In this document: positions 20,757-31,515 of the stretch, piece after piece | Layout: each line of letters starts with the position of its first letter | Numbering within the stretch: the first letter of the stretch is position 1 | Assembly (NCBI RefSeq): GCF_000165735.1 | Contig: NZ_GL538185.1 | Coordinates: 1-64,000 of the forward strand | Origin: Megasphaera micronuciformis F0359 | GTDB lineage: Bacteria; Bacillota; Negativicutes; Veillonellales; Megasphaeraceae | Direction of reading: 5' to 3' | Length of the DNA: 64,000 nt | Translations under genes and position numbers: made by a program | Notes under the pieces: generated by a model | The model's database searches: none | Told to the model about the DNA's origin: nothing | The model's input: the letters and a program-made list of their open reading frames with translations, nothing else

Positions 20757-22139
20757 CTAACCGTTCTCCACCACTGTTTCTCCGGTTTCTTTTTTCATTT
20801 CTATTTGCTTCACATGTTCAAAGTAAAGTTTCGTTTCACTTACTACTACACCGCTAAGTCCTATGAGTGCCACTAAGTTAGGTATCGCCATCAGACCGTT
20901 TACGATATCCGCTAAAATCCAGATAACATCAAGTTTAAGAAAAGCTCCGCAGGCTACGAGAATAATAAACACAATACGATAAGGCAAGATTCCCTTAACT
21001 CCTACCAAGTAATTAATGCAACGTTCGCCATAGTAATTCCAGCCTAAAATAGTAGTAAAGGCAAAAAGTGTAAGCCCGACACAAAGAAGCAGACTGCCGG
21101 CAACGGGATAGGCCTGGCAGAAGGCTTCATTAGTTAAAGCCGCGCCGTTCAAATCACCCGTCCAGGCACCGCTGATAACAATAACCAGTCCGGTTAATGT
21201 GCAAATGATAATGGTATCAATAAAGGTTCCTGTCATAGAGACAAGCCCTTGTTCAGCAGACCACTTCGTCTTTGCCGCTGCCGCTACGATGGGCGCCGAG
21301 CCAAGACCCGATTCATTGGAAAATACGCCGCGAGCTACCCCGTTGCGCATAGCCAACATAACAGTGGCCCCGGCAAAACCGCCGACAGCCGCTGTCGGTG
21401 TAAAAGCATCTGTAATAATTTGCATAATTGCCGACGGTACTTGTTCACGGAAAATAATTAAAAATACGACAGTAACGGCAATATACAAAACAGCCATGGC
21501 CGGAACAATTTTAGCGGCGGCCCGTGAAATGGATTGCAATCCGCCGATAGTAACGGCGGCAACCAATACGGTAAGTACGACTGCCGTATATTCAACGGGA
21601 ATATCCGTTGCCAATTTTGTGATTTCAACGATAGAGTTTACTTGAGCAAAGGTGCCGATACCGAAGAAGGCTACAAGAACCCCGAATATAGCGAAGAGTT
21701 TTGCCAAAGGTTTAAACTTTTCCCCTAAGCCTCGTTCAATATAATACATGGGACCACCTGCAATATCCCCGTTTTCATCGGTTGTCCGAAACTTAACGGC
21801 CAAACAGCCTTCGGCATACTTCGTCGCCATCCCCACAAAAGCGGCAATCCACATCCAAAAAACCGCTCCGGGACCACCTGCATGAATAGCCGTCGCTACG
21901 CCGACAATATTACCGGTCCCGACAGTGGCCGCCAAGGCCGTACACAAAGCCTTAAAGCTGTCAATATCACCGTCACCCTTATTCTCAGCTGTGAAGATAA
22001 GTTTCAAAGCTTGCGGCAATTTAAAGAACTGAATCAACTGTAACCGAATCGTCAGCATCAAGCCGGTACCGATCAAAAGTACCAACAAGGGCGGCCCCCA
22101 TACAAAGCTGTCAATACTGTTCAACACATCCGTTATCAT
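20757..22139 (-). CDS. AGCS-family sodium:alanine/glycine symporter
   Basis: The 460-residue protein has about ten membrane helices and the AGCS features GTGNIVGVATAIHAGGPGAVFWMW, GGPMYYIERGLG, and NESGLGSAPIVAAAAKT. It takes up alanine or glycine with Na+. The start is ATG 22139 with GAGGAGAG upstream. An open frame running 48 codons further upstream passes through the terminator and riboswitch and is not coding. The tandem glycine riboswitch in its leader indicates that glycine is the relevant substrate. Confidence 0.9.
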   Translation of the reverse strand: MITDVLNSIDSFVWGPPLLVLLIGTGLMLTIRLQLIQFFKLPQALKLIFTAENKGDGDIDSFKALCTALAATVGTGNIVGVATAIHAGGPGAVFWMWIAAFVGMATKYAEGCLAVKFRTTDENGDIAGGPMYYIERGLGEKFKPLAKLFAIFGVLVAFFGIGTFAQVNSIVEITKLATDIPVEYTAVVLTVLVAAVTIGGLQSISRAAAKIVPAMAVLYIAVTVVFLIIFREQVPSAIMQIITDAFTPTAAVGGFAGATVMLAMRNGVARGVFSNESGLGSAPIVAAAAKTKWSAEQGLVSMTGTFIDTIIICTLTGLVIVISGAWTGDLNGAALTNEAFCQAYPVAGSLLLCVGLTLFAFTTILGWNYYGERCINYLVGVKGILPYRIVFIILVACGAFLKLDVIWILADIVNGLMAIPNLVALIGLSGVVVSETKLYFEHVKQIEMKKETGETVVENG

Positions 22140-22157
22140 CGTATCATCTCTCCTCAA

Positions 22158-22196
22158 TAAAAAATTCCTGCTTCCGAAAACTCCGGAGACAGGAAC
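22158..22196 (-). terminator. Riboswitch-controlled terminator
   Basis: On the minus strand GTTCCTGTCTCCG...CGGAAGCAGGAA followed by six U residues forms a terminator between the glycine aptamers and the symporter start. It is the likely expression platform. Confidence 0.75.
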
Positions 22197-22235
22197 AAGA
22201 AAAGACAATACAAATCGCCTTATAAATTCATCATT

Positions 22236-22388
22236 GCCCTCTGTCCTTTTGCCTGAGAGATAAGAAGCTATCGCTTCGTGCACCTTCGGCGCTCATTAAG
22301 AGACTCTCCAGAGATATGTCCGCATCCGGTCCCGTTCTTTCGAACACCTGAGAGTTTAACTCCTTCGGTTGACTTATGTCATCTCCCG
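22236..22388 (-). promoter_or_regulatory. Tandem glycine riboswitch
   Basis: Two glycine aptamers lie in series on the minus strand. The first has CCGAAGGAGTTAAACTCTCAGG and then GAACGGGACCGG. The second has GCGCCGAAGGTGCA, ATCTCTCAGGCAAAAGGACAGAG. The paired CTCTCAGGYA and GGAC elements are the hallmark of the class. Known glycine riboswitches sense glycine cooperatively. Here a terminator follows, so glycine probably turns symporter expression on, as in efflux or catabolic control, but the direction is inferred. Confidence 0.9.
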
Positions 22389-22471
22389 GAATGCATCATC
22401 CATGTATATTCGGTTTTGTCGTTATTATAAACCCAAAAACGTTATTTATGCAAGTGTTTTTTTATTTTTAA

Positions 22472-23242
22472 TCAATATTTATGAAAAATAAGTCGGTCTC
22501 CCGTCTCCATGGCCGCCGTAGCCGTTTGTTGCCATCTCAAAGGCGTAACCGTGATTTTCCCCGCTTTAATATTAGCTATGTCGCTGAATGTCGGCGCTGT
22601 CGACATATCAATATCACCGACAATGCGGATACAGGAATCACCGTTTTCATCCTTTTTCTCTACAATAACATTTTTGTAAAACTGTACCGTTTGCGGTGCT
22701 ACAACAACGTTTTCCAGACAAATATCGCCCTTTTTTTCCGGTACGTTAACATTCAAAATCCCCGGAAACTTTCCGGTAAAGATGACTCTTTCGATTAACT
22801 GCATCACCAACTTTGCCGTTTGCCGGGCACGCCCCTCATTCATCTTACCGATAGACACGGCTACAGCCGGAGTCAAATAATAGGGGCCTTCCATGGCTGC
22901 CGAAACGGTCCCTGAATATAAGACATCGCTTCCCAAATTATATCCGTTATTAATTCCCGAAATAATCAAGTCCGGTCGATCTTTCTTCAGGATAAATTCC
23001 ATGGCCGTCTTAACACAATCCACAGGAGTGCCGTCCAAAGAGTACTTAGTTACATTGTGTAAAGGTGACGCTATCCGCTTTAAATACAAATCCTTATTAA
23101 TCGACATGGCATGTGATGCCGCACTACGTTGTCCTTCAGGCGCTACTACGGTCACCTTATCTGCAACGGTTGCGACAACTTCTTCCAAAATACTTAAGCC
23201 CTTAGCTGTAATTCCGTCATCGTTGGTAAGTAAAATATGCAT
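22472..23242 (-). CDS. surE: 5'/3'-nucleotidase SurE
   Basis: The 256-residue protein starts MHILLTNDDGITAKGL, with the metal-binding Asp pair of SurE, followed by VVAPEGQRSAASHAMS and DLIISGINNGYNLGSDVLYSGTVSAAMEG, both family signatures. It removes phosphate from nucleoside monophosphates and short polyphosphates. It is downstream of the glycosyltransferase and lipid genes on the same strand with a 14-bp gap, so it is probably cotranscribed. Confidence 0.95.
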   Translation of the reverse strand: MHILLTNDDGITAKGLSILEEVVATVADKVTVVAPEGQRSAASHAMSINKDLYLKRIASPLHNVTKYSLDGTPVDCVKTAMEFILKKDRPDLIISGINNGYNLGSDVLYSGTVSAAMEGPYYLTPAVAVSIGKMNEGRARQTAKLVMQLIERVIFTGKFPGILNVNVPEKKGDICLENVVVAPQTVQFYKNVIVEKKDENGDSCIRIVGDIDMSTAPTFSDIANIKAGKITVTPLRWQQTATAAMETGDRLIFHKY

Positions 23243-23256
23243 GTACGTTCTCCTAA

Positions 23257-24510
23257 TTATTTTTTATTTTCTTTACGCAAGAGAGCCGTACTGTCGTATG
23301 AAACGGCACGCGTATGAACCGTATGACTCCATTTCATGTCATGACGATCCTTAAACCCGAGAAAATTTACAGGTATCCAACTATACATAAAAAGCGGATA
23401 CACAATTAAATAGACCCACGACTTTAAGGGTACCTTGATTTTCAAAAGGACGATAACGGGAATAGCATATTGAGCCACAAACAAAACCGTCCAAATTTCC
23501 ATGGGCATAAGTTGATTGAGTATATTCGTATAAAAAACATACCACGTCGTATTAATATATGATAACCCGGCGTAAATCGTCGACATCATCATAAAAAACG
23601 GTTGTGATAATGTAATAATCCCGTCGAGCATACGAATATTTCCCGTACGAATGCCTTTGACAAAAAGTTTAGGTATAAAGCGTTCGCCGCAATCGGTCTG
23701 TCCTTGTGCCCAGCGCTTACGCTGACGACATGAAGCCATGAAATCGACAACTTTTTCATCATAAATAATGGCGTCGTGCGCCCAACAGGTACGAACGCCT
23801 TCGAGAAGGACCTTCATAGAAAATTCCATATCTTCCGTCAAGCAATCGCAGCCCCACCCATACTTACGGACCACATCGGTAGCAATACACATGCCCGTGC
23901 CTCCCAATGCCGTGGATAAACCGATATTGTACTTGGCACGATGCCACATATGATTAACCAGCCAAAACGCAATCGAAAAGGTACCGGAAATCCAAGAATC
24001 CGTCGGATTCTTAGAGTCCATATACCCTTGTATGACTTGTTCTCCTTTACAGAGATGGTTGTTCATTTCCCGTAAAAATTCGGGATGAACCAGGTTATCC
24101 GCATCAAAGACGACAAAGGCATCATACTGCTTTTCTTGTTGTAACAGCCGTTCAAACATCCAATCCATGGCAAAACCTTTACCCACGTCTTCCCTGTTCG
24201 TCCGTACGGCTACTATGGCTCCGTGTTCTTTACATACATCTGCAGTATGATCTGTGCAATTATCCGCTACCACATAAATATCGTACATATCTCGCGGATA
24301 GTTAAGACACTTCAGGTTATCAATGAGTTGCCCTACAACCGCTTCTTCATTATGTGCACAGATAACAGCCGCAAACGTATGCTGCGGCTGTACCGTAACT
24401 TTATCTTCTTTTTTTATGAGGCCGAATAAGGCGAGTACAAAGTAATACAAGGTATAAAACACAATAATTACTTGTACGGGAATCATGACCAAATCCGCTA
24501 TATGTTCCAT
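23257..24510 (-). CDS. Membrane glycosyltransferase family 2
   Basis: The 417-residue protein has one membrane helix at the N-terminus and about three at the C-terminus around a GT2 domain. AAVICAHNEEAVVGQL is followed by VVADNCTDHTADV, FDADNLVHPEFL (DxD), DCLTEDMEFSMKVL and QRKRWAQGQ, the Q/RxxRW motif of processive cellulose/hyaluronan-type synthases. The product polymer is unknown; the neighbours (phospholipid synthesis, TagA-like transferase) point to the envelope. Confidence 0.85.
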   Translation of the reverse strand: MEHIADLVMIPVQVIIVFYTLYYFVLALFGLIKKEDKVTVQPQHTFAAVICAHNEEAVVGQLIDNLKCLNYPRDMYDIYVVADNCTDHTADVCKEHGAIVAVRTNREDVGKGFAMDWMFERLLQQEKQYDAFVVFDADNLVHPEFLREMNNHLCKGEQVIQGYMDSKNPTDSWISGTFSIAFWLVNHMWHRAKYNIGLSTALGGTGMCIATDVVRKYGWGCDCLTEDMEFSMKVLLEGVRTCWAHDAIIYDEKVVDFMASCRQRKRWAQGQTDCGERFIPKLFVKGIRTGNIRMLDGIITLSQPFFMMMSTIYAGLSYINTTWYVFYTNILNQLMPMEIWTVLFVAQYAIPVIVLLKIKVPLKSWVYLIVYPLFMYSWIPVNFLGFKDRHDMKWSHTVHTRAVSYDSTALLRKENKK

Positions 24511-24526
24511 AATGAAGACTCCCGGT

Positions 24527-25195
24527 CTATACGAGCTTGCCGTTCATAGCCGTATTAATCAAGCCGTATACGATATAAAGGCCGAAAGGCAAGGTCAGTG
24601 CCAAATGCCAATCATAAATGACAACGGCTGCACCGATAAGCAGTGTAATAATAAGCGCCGATTTATGAAGTACATCGGCACTTTGTCCTTTAAAGTCGGG
24701 ATGATGTACCTTGCTGACCAAATCGTAACCCACGAGTACGACCAGAACCGCAATGAGCGGTGCCGGCAACATGACTCCTGAAAGGACATAGGTAGCAAAA
24801 AGACAACCGCCGTTCGGAATCGGCATACCTTCAAAATATCCGTGTACGGTCGCCGTATTGATATTAAAACGTGCCAAGCGAATACCGCCGAGTGCGGAAT
24901 AAATAAGTACGGGAATAACTCCGATCCAACCCAGAGTATGCAAGGTGTAATTATACATTAAGAAGGCCGATGCGGCACCGAAAGAAACACAGTCCGATAA
25001 GGAATCGAGCTCTTTTCCGAATTCACCGCTTACGCCCAAAGCTCGGGCCGAGCGTCCGTCCATAGCATCACAAAGCATGGCAAAGAAAATACATAGGGCA
25101 CCCCAAAAGAAGTTCCCTTGCGATGATAAAATCATGCTGAGAACACCGAAGCACAAGTTACCAGATGTAAATAAACAGGGAATTACCTTTTTCAT
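24527..25195 (-). CDS. pssA: CDP-diacylglycerol-serine O-phosphatidyltransferase
   Basis: The 222-residue membrane protein carries the CDP-alcohol phosphatidyltransferase motif D-G-x-x-A-R-x8-G-x3-D-x3-D as DAMDGRSARALGVSGEFGKE then LDSLSDC. It makes phosphatidylserine, which the adjacent decarboxylase turns into phosphatidylethanolamine. The start overlaps the psd stop (ATGA). Confidence 0.95.
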   Translation of the reverse strand: MKKVIPCLFTSGNLCFGVLSMILSSQGNFFWGALCIFFAMLCDAMDGRSARALGVSGEFGKELDSLSDCVSFGAASAFLMYNYTLHTLGWIGVIPVLIYSALGGIRLARFNINTATVHGYFEGMPIPNGGCLFATYVLSGVMLPAPLIAVLVVLVGYDLVSKVHHPDFKGQSADVLHKSALIITLLIGAAVVIYDWHLALTLPFGLYIVYGLINTAMNGKLV

Positions 25196-25830
25196 TCAAC
25201 AATCCTCCCGATTATCGATTCTCCGCCGCGAACCCGGTCGCCTTTTTTGACGGAAATCTCTACATTATCCTGCACATATACTTCTATGCAGGAGCCGAAC
25301 TTGATCATGCCGTATAGCTGACCGTGCTCCAGTGCATCCCCCAAGGTAACCCACGATACAACACGGCGTGCCAAAACGCCGGCGATGAGCGTTACCAACA
25401 ACTGTGTACGCCCGTTATCAATGCCGATAGAATAGCGTTCATTTTCATAACCTACGCCATCTTGATAAGCAGGTCGAAACCGTCCGCACGTATATTGTTG
25501 GAACTTAATAACTCCCGACAAGGGGGTACGATTAACATGAGCGTCAAAGATGGACAAAAAGATGACCACCTTACGACAGTCCTGTCCTAAAAATAAATCT
25601 TCATGCACCGATTCCACGCTGACAACCGTCCCGTCTGCCGGTGAGACGAGAAGAGACGGATCATCAGGAATGATACGATGCGGATTTCTGAAAAAGTACG
25701 TAAAATAGGCTGCCAAAACAAGGGGAACAACGGCAACATACAAATTAATAAAATAAGCCGCCAATAGGGCCAGCACTAAGGGAACGGCTATAAACGGATA
25801 GCCGTCTTCAATAATAAACGGTTTATTCAT
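25192..25830 (-). CDS. psd: Phosphatidylserine decarboxylase proenzyme
   Basis: The 212-residue protein is of the short (archaeal-type) PSD class. It has two N-terminal membrane helices, SPADGTVVSVE, IFLSIFDAHVNRTP and the self-cleavage site in MIKFGSCIEVYV, where Ser becomes the pyruvoyl group. It converts phosphatidylserine to phosphatidylethanolamine. Translationally coupled to pssA. Confidence 0.95.
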   Translation of the reverse strand: MNKPFIIEDGYPFIAVPLVLALLAAYFINLYVAVVPLVLAAYFTYFFRNPHRIIPDDPSLLVSPADGTVVSVESVHEDLFLGQDCRKVVIFLSIFDAHVNRTPLSGVIKFQQYTCGRFRPAYQDGVGYENERYSIGIDNGRTQLLVTLIAGVLARRVVSWVTLGDALEHGQLYGMIKFGSCIEVYVQDNVEISVKKGDRVRGGESIIGRIVE

Positions 25831-25843
25831 AAGTCACCTCGCC

Positions 25844-26572
25844 TCAAACTCGGCTGCCGAATTTCACGGCAACCACAAATTTCGGCAAAGCAAGCATACG
25901 CATAGCTCGACTCGGTTCCTTGTACAGGCGGTAAAGCCATTCAAGACGATGTTCCTGCATCCACTTGGGGGCTCGACATACATGACCGGCCAATACATCG
26001 AAGGTACCGCCTACACCCATGCACACACAAGGTCCCAATTCATATAAATGACGATGTATCCACTTTTCCTGCTTCGGTACGCCGAGAGCTACGAATAAAA
26101 CAGATGCCCCCGAATTCCGTATATCTTCAATGATTTTCGGCTCTTCTTCAGGCGTAAAAAAGCCGGACCGAATACCAACAACGGGAAATTCGCCCACCGA
26201 CTCTTTCATATTTCGAGCCGCCTTTTCGGCAATTCCCGGAGCCCCGCCGAAGAAATATACCTTTGTCTGTCTTTCAACACAACGGGCCATAATCCGACAA
26301 GCTAAATCTACGCCGGCAACTCGTTCTTTGAAATGTTTTCCTTGTTGTTCCGCTGCCCAAAGCACTCCGGCTCCGTCGGGCACGACCAAGTCGGCTTCCG
26401 CCAAAATACGGGCCAACTCGTGATCTTCTTTGGCCCTCATAATCATTTCCGCATTGGCTGTAGCGACAGTCGTCGCTCGACCTTCGGCGATGCGGGAAAA
26501 GACAAAATCCGTCGCTTCGTCCATCGATACATTACGAACGGGAACGGACAATATTTCTATGGTCTCTTCCAT
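25844..26572 (-). CDS. WecG/TagA/CpsF-family glycosyltransferase
   Basis: The 242-residue protein has VATANAEMIMRAKED, DLVVPDGAGVLWAAE, ERVAGVDLACRIM, KVYFFGGAPGIAEKAA and the end MQEHRLEWLYRLYKEPSRAMRM, all typical of the GT26 family that adds ManNAc or similar sugars to lipid-linked carriers. The catalytic Asp lies in VPDGAG. It probably works in an envelope polysaccharide pathway. GGAGG precedes the start. Confidence 0.9.
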   Translation of the reverse strand: MEETIEILSVPVRNVSMDEATDFVFSRIAEGRATTVATANAEMIMRAKEDHELARILAEADLVVPDGAGVLWAAEQQGKHFKERVAGVDLACRIMARCVERQTKVYFFGGAPGIAEKAARNMKESVGEFPVVGIRSGFFTPEEEPKIIEDIRNSGASVLFVALGVPKQEKWIHRHLYELGPCVCMGVGGTFDVLAGHVCRAPKWMQEHRLEWLYRLYKEPSRAMRMLALPKFVVAVKFGSRV

Positions 26573-26587
26573 TAGGACCTCCGTTTT

Positions 26588-28060
<1,473 letters not shown>

Positions 28061-28150
28061 TTAATAAAATATAATAAAAGGGGAATTTCACCCTCAACAG
28101 CTTTATCCCTAATTATAGCCGATAAACACCTTTCTGTATATACAATTGAA

Positions 28151-30184
28151 TTAATTGTCTAAAATACGTAAGAAGTCATTGCCGAAGCGTTTTTTCAGAG
28201 CCTCTTTCACGATCTTCTCCGTTCCCGGCAAGCGCAGGTACGCTTGTGCCCCGTCTCTTGCAGGAATGAGAAGGTCAGCGTCCTCAATAATGCGGGCCGC
28301 CTTCAAATCGGGTAACCCGTGCTGCATACTACCGAAAAGTTGGCCGGCACCTCTTAGAAGTAAGTCCTTTTCGGAAAGGGAGAAGCCGTCATGAATCGTC
28401 TCCATCCACTTAAGACGCTGCCTCGTTTCCTCATTGCCGCTCTTTGCCAGTAAAATGCAGTAGGCCTGCGCCGCTCCGCGCCCTACACGGCCGCGCAACT
28501 GGTGCAACTGAGCCAAGCCGAATCGTTCCGCACCGTCAACACACATAATTGTCGCATTCGGTACATTCACACCCACTTCTATAACACTCGTGGCAACCAG
28601 AAGTTTTATATCGCCCCTTTGAAAGCGTTCCATGACCTCGTCTTTTTCCTTGCCGCTCATACGGCCATGTACCAACCCACAGGAAATATCGGCAAAATCA
28701 GTACTTTTAAGGGATTCATACAGTGCCGTAGCAGCTTGTAAGTCCGCACTTGCCGACTCTTCCACCAAGGGGCATACAACATAACATTGATGTCCTGCCG
28801 CAATTTCTTTACGCATAAAGGCATATATCCGACTTCTCATTCCTTCCGTTACGGCATAAGTTTTGACCGGTTTACGACCGGGCGGCAATTCTCGCATAGT
28901 CGACACATCCAAATCCCCGTATACGGAAAGGGCCATAGTTCTCGGAATAGGCGTAGCCGTTAAAAACAGTGTATGCACATCCTTCCCTTTATTCCTCAAA
29001 GCTGCCCGTTGCCGCACACCGAAGCGATGTTGTTCATCTGTAACAACCAAGGCCAAGTCGGAAAAAATCACATCGTCTTGAATCAAAGCATGCGTACCCA
29101 CTAAAATATCAACTTCTCTATGAGCTGCCTTTTGTAGTATCAATTCTCTTTCTTTACCTGTCGTCCTACCTGTAAGCAAGGCTATACGTACAGGCAAGTC
29201 TTTAAAAAGTCGATTCAGCTCTTCATAATGCTGTATCGCCAAAATTCCGGTCGGAGCCATCAGTGCCCCCTGATAGCCGTTTTCCACGGCCTTAGCCAAG
29301 GCCAACGCGGCAACAACAGTCTTCCCCGATCCGACATCCCCCTGTACGAGTCGTTGCATAGGTACTTGAGTCTCCGTATCGTTCACAATATCGGCAAACG
29401 CTTCCGTCTGCCCTTTTGTCAACAAAAAAGGCAGGTTGTTCAACAGGCCCTTAATCAGCTTGCCGTTCGGCCCGAATTTAACGGCTTGCCCCGACTGTTC
29501 CGCACGACGCTTCAATAACAACCCGGCCTGCAAAGCAAAGAGCTCTTCAAAGGCCAACCTCTTACGAGCCCTTTCCAGGGCTTCAAAGGACGCGGGAAAA
29601 TGCAAGGCTTTATACGTCTCTACGCTTACTTCAGTGCCCTGAATATCCAACGATAGGCATGGCGGAATCAAGTCCTTTACAGACGCTTCATCGGCAAAGA
29701 GGGCCGCGACGGCCCTGCGTACATCGGCCTGACGCAAGCCCTCTGTCAAAGCATACACGGGGACCAGGCCGCCGGGGACAGCCGGACCCGGCTCCGCCTC
29801 CGGTGAATTCATTTGCAAGCGCCCGTATGCCCGTTCCGTTTTCCCGAAAGCATGAACGTCTTTCCCGACCTTAAACAGACGCTTTTTGAAGGGCTGATTA
29901 AACCACACCAGTTCTAAACCGCCCGTACCGTCACTGATTAGCACTTTGAGAATCGTCATACCGCGCCGCGGTCGTAGCTCAACGACAGACTTCACGGTTC
30001 CGTTGACAAGAACGGGCCGGTCGTCATTATTACTTATATCTTTTATGGCCCGTATTTTCGATCGATCTTCGTAAGCACGAGGAAAATACTGCACCAAATC
30101 ACTTGCCGTTTCAAGTTTCATACGAGCAAACAGCTTAGCCCTGGCCGGTCCTATTCCTTTTATATCCTTTATAAACTTTATCAT
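28151..30184 (-). CDS. recG: ATP-dependent DNA helicase RecG
   Basis: The 677-residue protein has an N-terminal wedge domain (IKGIGPARAKLFARM), Walker A RLVQGDVGSGKTVVAALAL, motif II VTDEQHRFGVRQRAAL, LFLTATPIPRTMAL, and the C-terminal TSVIEVGVNVPNATIM and QLHQLRGRVGRG. RecG reverses stalled replication forks and branch-migrates junctions. Start chosen at ATG 30184 (MIKFIKDIKGIGP); twelve codons upstream remain open but overlap the promoter region shared with rpmB. Confidence 0.95.
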   Translation of the reverse strand: MIKFIKDIKGIGPARAKLFARMKLETASDLVQYFPRAYEDRSKIRAIKDISNNDDRPVLVNGTVKSVVELRPRRGMTILKVLISDGTGGLELVWFNQPFKKRLFKVGKDVHAFGKTERAYGRLQMNSPEAEPGPAVPGGLVPVYALTEGLRQADVRRAVAALFADEASVKDLIPPCLSLDIQGTEVSVETYKALHFPASFEALERARKRLAFEELFALQAGLLLKRRAEQSGQAVKFGPNGKLIKGLLNNLPFLLTKGQTEAFADIVNDTETQVPMQRLVQGDVGSGKTVVAALALAKAVENGYQGALMAPTGILAIQHYEELNRLFKDLPVRIALLTGRTTGKERELILQKAAHREVDILVGTHALIQDDVIFSDLALVVTDEQHRFGVRQRAALRNKGKDVHTLFLTATPIPRTMALSVYGDLDVSTMRELPPGRKPVKTYAVTEGMRSRIYAFMRKEIAAGHQCYVVCPLVEESASADLQAATALYESLKSTDFADISCGLVHGRMSGKEKDEVMERFQRGDIKLLVATSVIEVGVNVPNATIMCVDGAERFGLAQLHQLRGRVGRGAAQAYCILLAKSGNEETRQRLKWMETIHDGFSLSEKDLLLRGAGQLFGSMQHGLPDLKAARIIEDADLLIPARDGAQAYLRLPGTEKIVKEALKKRFGNDFLRILDN

Positions 30185-30359
30185 CTTTACACCGTCACTT
30201 CGCACACCCAAGGTGTACACCTTGTTATTTCCTTTTGTTTATTGTATCATATTTACGTATAGAATCAGGAATTTGAAGGTAAATAATTCTTGCTTTGCCT
30301 TATTTTTTATGCTATTATTTGTATGTTGTACTGTGACACTGCAAGGAGGTGTGTGCGTC

Positions 30360-30551
30360 ATGGCAAATTATTGTGAAATTTGCGGCAAGGGTACCATGAG
30401 CGGTATGAACGTCAGCCATTCCCACTTGAAAACGAAAAGAACGTGGAAACCGAATATCCAAAGAGTACGTGCCATCGTAGACGGCGAAGCAAAACGCGTT
30501 AATGTTTGCACTCGTTGCCTTCGTTCCGGCAAAGTACAGCGCAATGCGTAA
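30360..30551 (+). CDS. rpmB: 50S ribosomal protein L28
   Basis: The 63-residue protein MANYCEICGKGTMSGMNVSH continues with KTKRTWKPNIQRVR and CTRCLRSGKV. The two CxxC pairs mark the zinc-binding form. The ribosome site AAGGAGG precedes ATG 30360, and a terminator follows directly. The pairing of divergent rpmB and recG is seen in many Firmicutes. Confidence 0.97.
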   Translation: MANYCEICGKGTMSGMNVSHSHLKTKRTWKPNIQRVRAIVDGEAKRVNVCTRCLRSGKVQRNA

Positions 30552-30559
30552 AGGAATAT

Positions 30560-30596
30560 AAAAAGAGATGATTCTGTGACGAGTCATCTCTTTTTA
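30560..30596 (+). terminator. Terminator of rpmB
   Basis: AAAAAGAGATGA pairs with TCATCTCTTTTT around a 12-base loop, 9 bp after the rpmB stop. Confidence 0.85.
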
Positions 30597-30642
30597 TGTG
30601 CCTTGAACGAACCGAAAAAGAACAGACCTGCCCTCAACTATA

Positions 30643-30693
30643 CAAAAACAGCCGTCTTGAAGTGACCTTCTCCACTTCAAGACGGCTGTTTTT
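30643..30693 (-). terminator. Terminator of the ccpN-like/ppsR operon
   Basis: A 17-bp perfect stem ACAGCCGTCTTGAAGTG/CACTTCAAGACGGCTGT with A and T runs on both sides follows the ppsR stop immediately. Confidence 0.9.
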
Positions 30694-31515
30694 TTACTCA
30701 TCGTACAGCTCTTTATTCCGTTTTACAATATCCAAAATCAAGTTAGCCGTTTCTTCAATAGCCTTTGCCGACACGTCTATAACCGGACAGTGAAGACGAC
30801 GCATGACGTTTTGTGCATATTCCAGTTCTTCATTGATTCGTTCTACATCGGCATAGTTTGCATCCGGTTCAAGACCCATAGCCCGCAACCGTTCAGACCG
30901 GATATAATTCAGTTTATACGGATCAATAACAAGCCCTACGATTTTCCGCGCCGGTACTTCAAATAGCTCCTGCGGTAAAGGCACTTCCGGTACCAAGGGC
31001 AGATTGGCCGCCTTTACGCGCTTATGTGCCAAATACATGGATAAAGGGGTCTTCGACGTTCGAGAAACACCGATGATGACAATATCGGCCTTTAAAAACC
31101 CTAAGGGATTTTTGCCGTCGTCAAACTTAACAGCAAATTCGATAGCATCGACACGCTTGAAATATTCACCATCCAGACGATGAATCATACCGGCCTTAAT
31201 GGTCGGTTCCGTATCGGTCAAATGGCCGATACCGTTCATCATAGGTCCGATAATATCGATAACGGGAATATGGGCACTTTGCGCCAATGTGCTCAAACGT
31301 TTACGCAAAACAGGAGAAATGATGGTATAGCAAATCATGGCATTTTCATCCGTTGCTTTTTGTACAATTTCTTCAATTTGCTGTTCCGAACGAATATAGG
31401 GAAGTCTTACTATATTAAATTCCTGTTTATCATATTGGCTGGCCGCCGCTCGAGCAACGCGTTCCGCCGTTTCCCCCAAGGAGTCGGAGCAGGCGTAAAT
31501 AATAGGTCTATCCAT
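30694..31515 (-). CDS. ppsR: Pyruvate, water dikinase regulatory protein (PpsR, DUF299)
   Basis: This 273-residue DUF299 protein has YACSDSLGETAERVARA at the N-terminus and the P-loop-like VIIGVSRTSKTPLSMYLAHK. The family are bifunctional kinase/phosphorylases that switch PEP synthase or PPDK off and on by ADP-dependent phosphorylation. The target, ppsA, is two genes upstream here. It starts directly after the CcpN-like stop (TAAATG). Confidence 0.92.
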   Translation of the reverse strand: MDRPIIYACSDSLGETAERVARAAASQYDKQEFNIVRLPYIRSEQQIEEIVQKATDENAMICYTIISPVLRKRLSTLAQSAHIPVIDIIGPMMNGIGHLTDTEPTIKAGMIHRLDGEYFKRVDAIEFAVKFDDGKNPLGFLKADIVIIGVSRTSKTPLSMYLAHKRVKAANLPLVPEVPLPQELFEVPARKIVGLVIDPYKLNYIRSERLRAMGLEPDANYADVERINEELEYAQNVMRRLHCPVIDVSAKAIEETANLILDIVKRNKELYDE

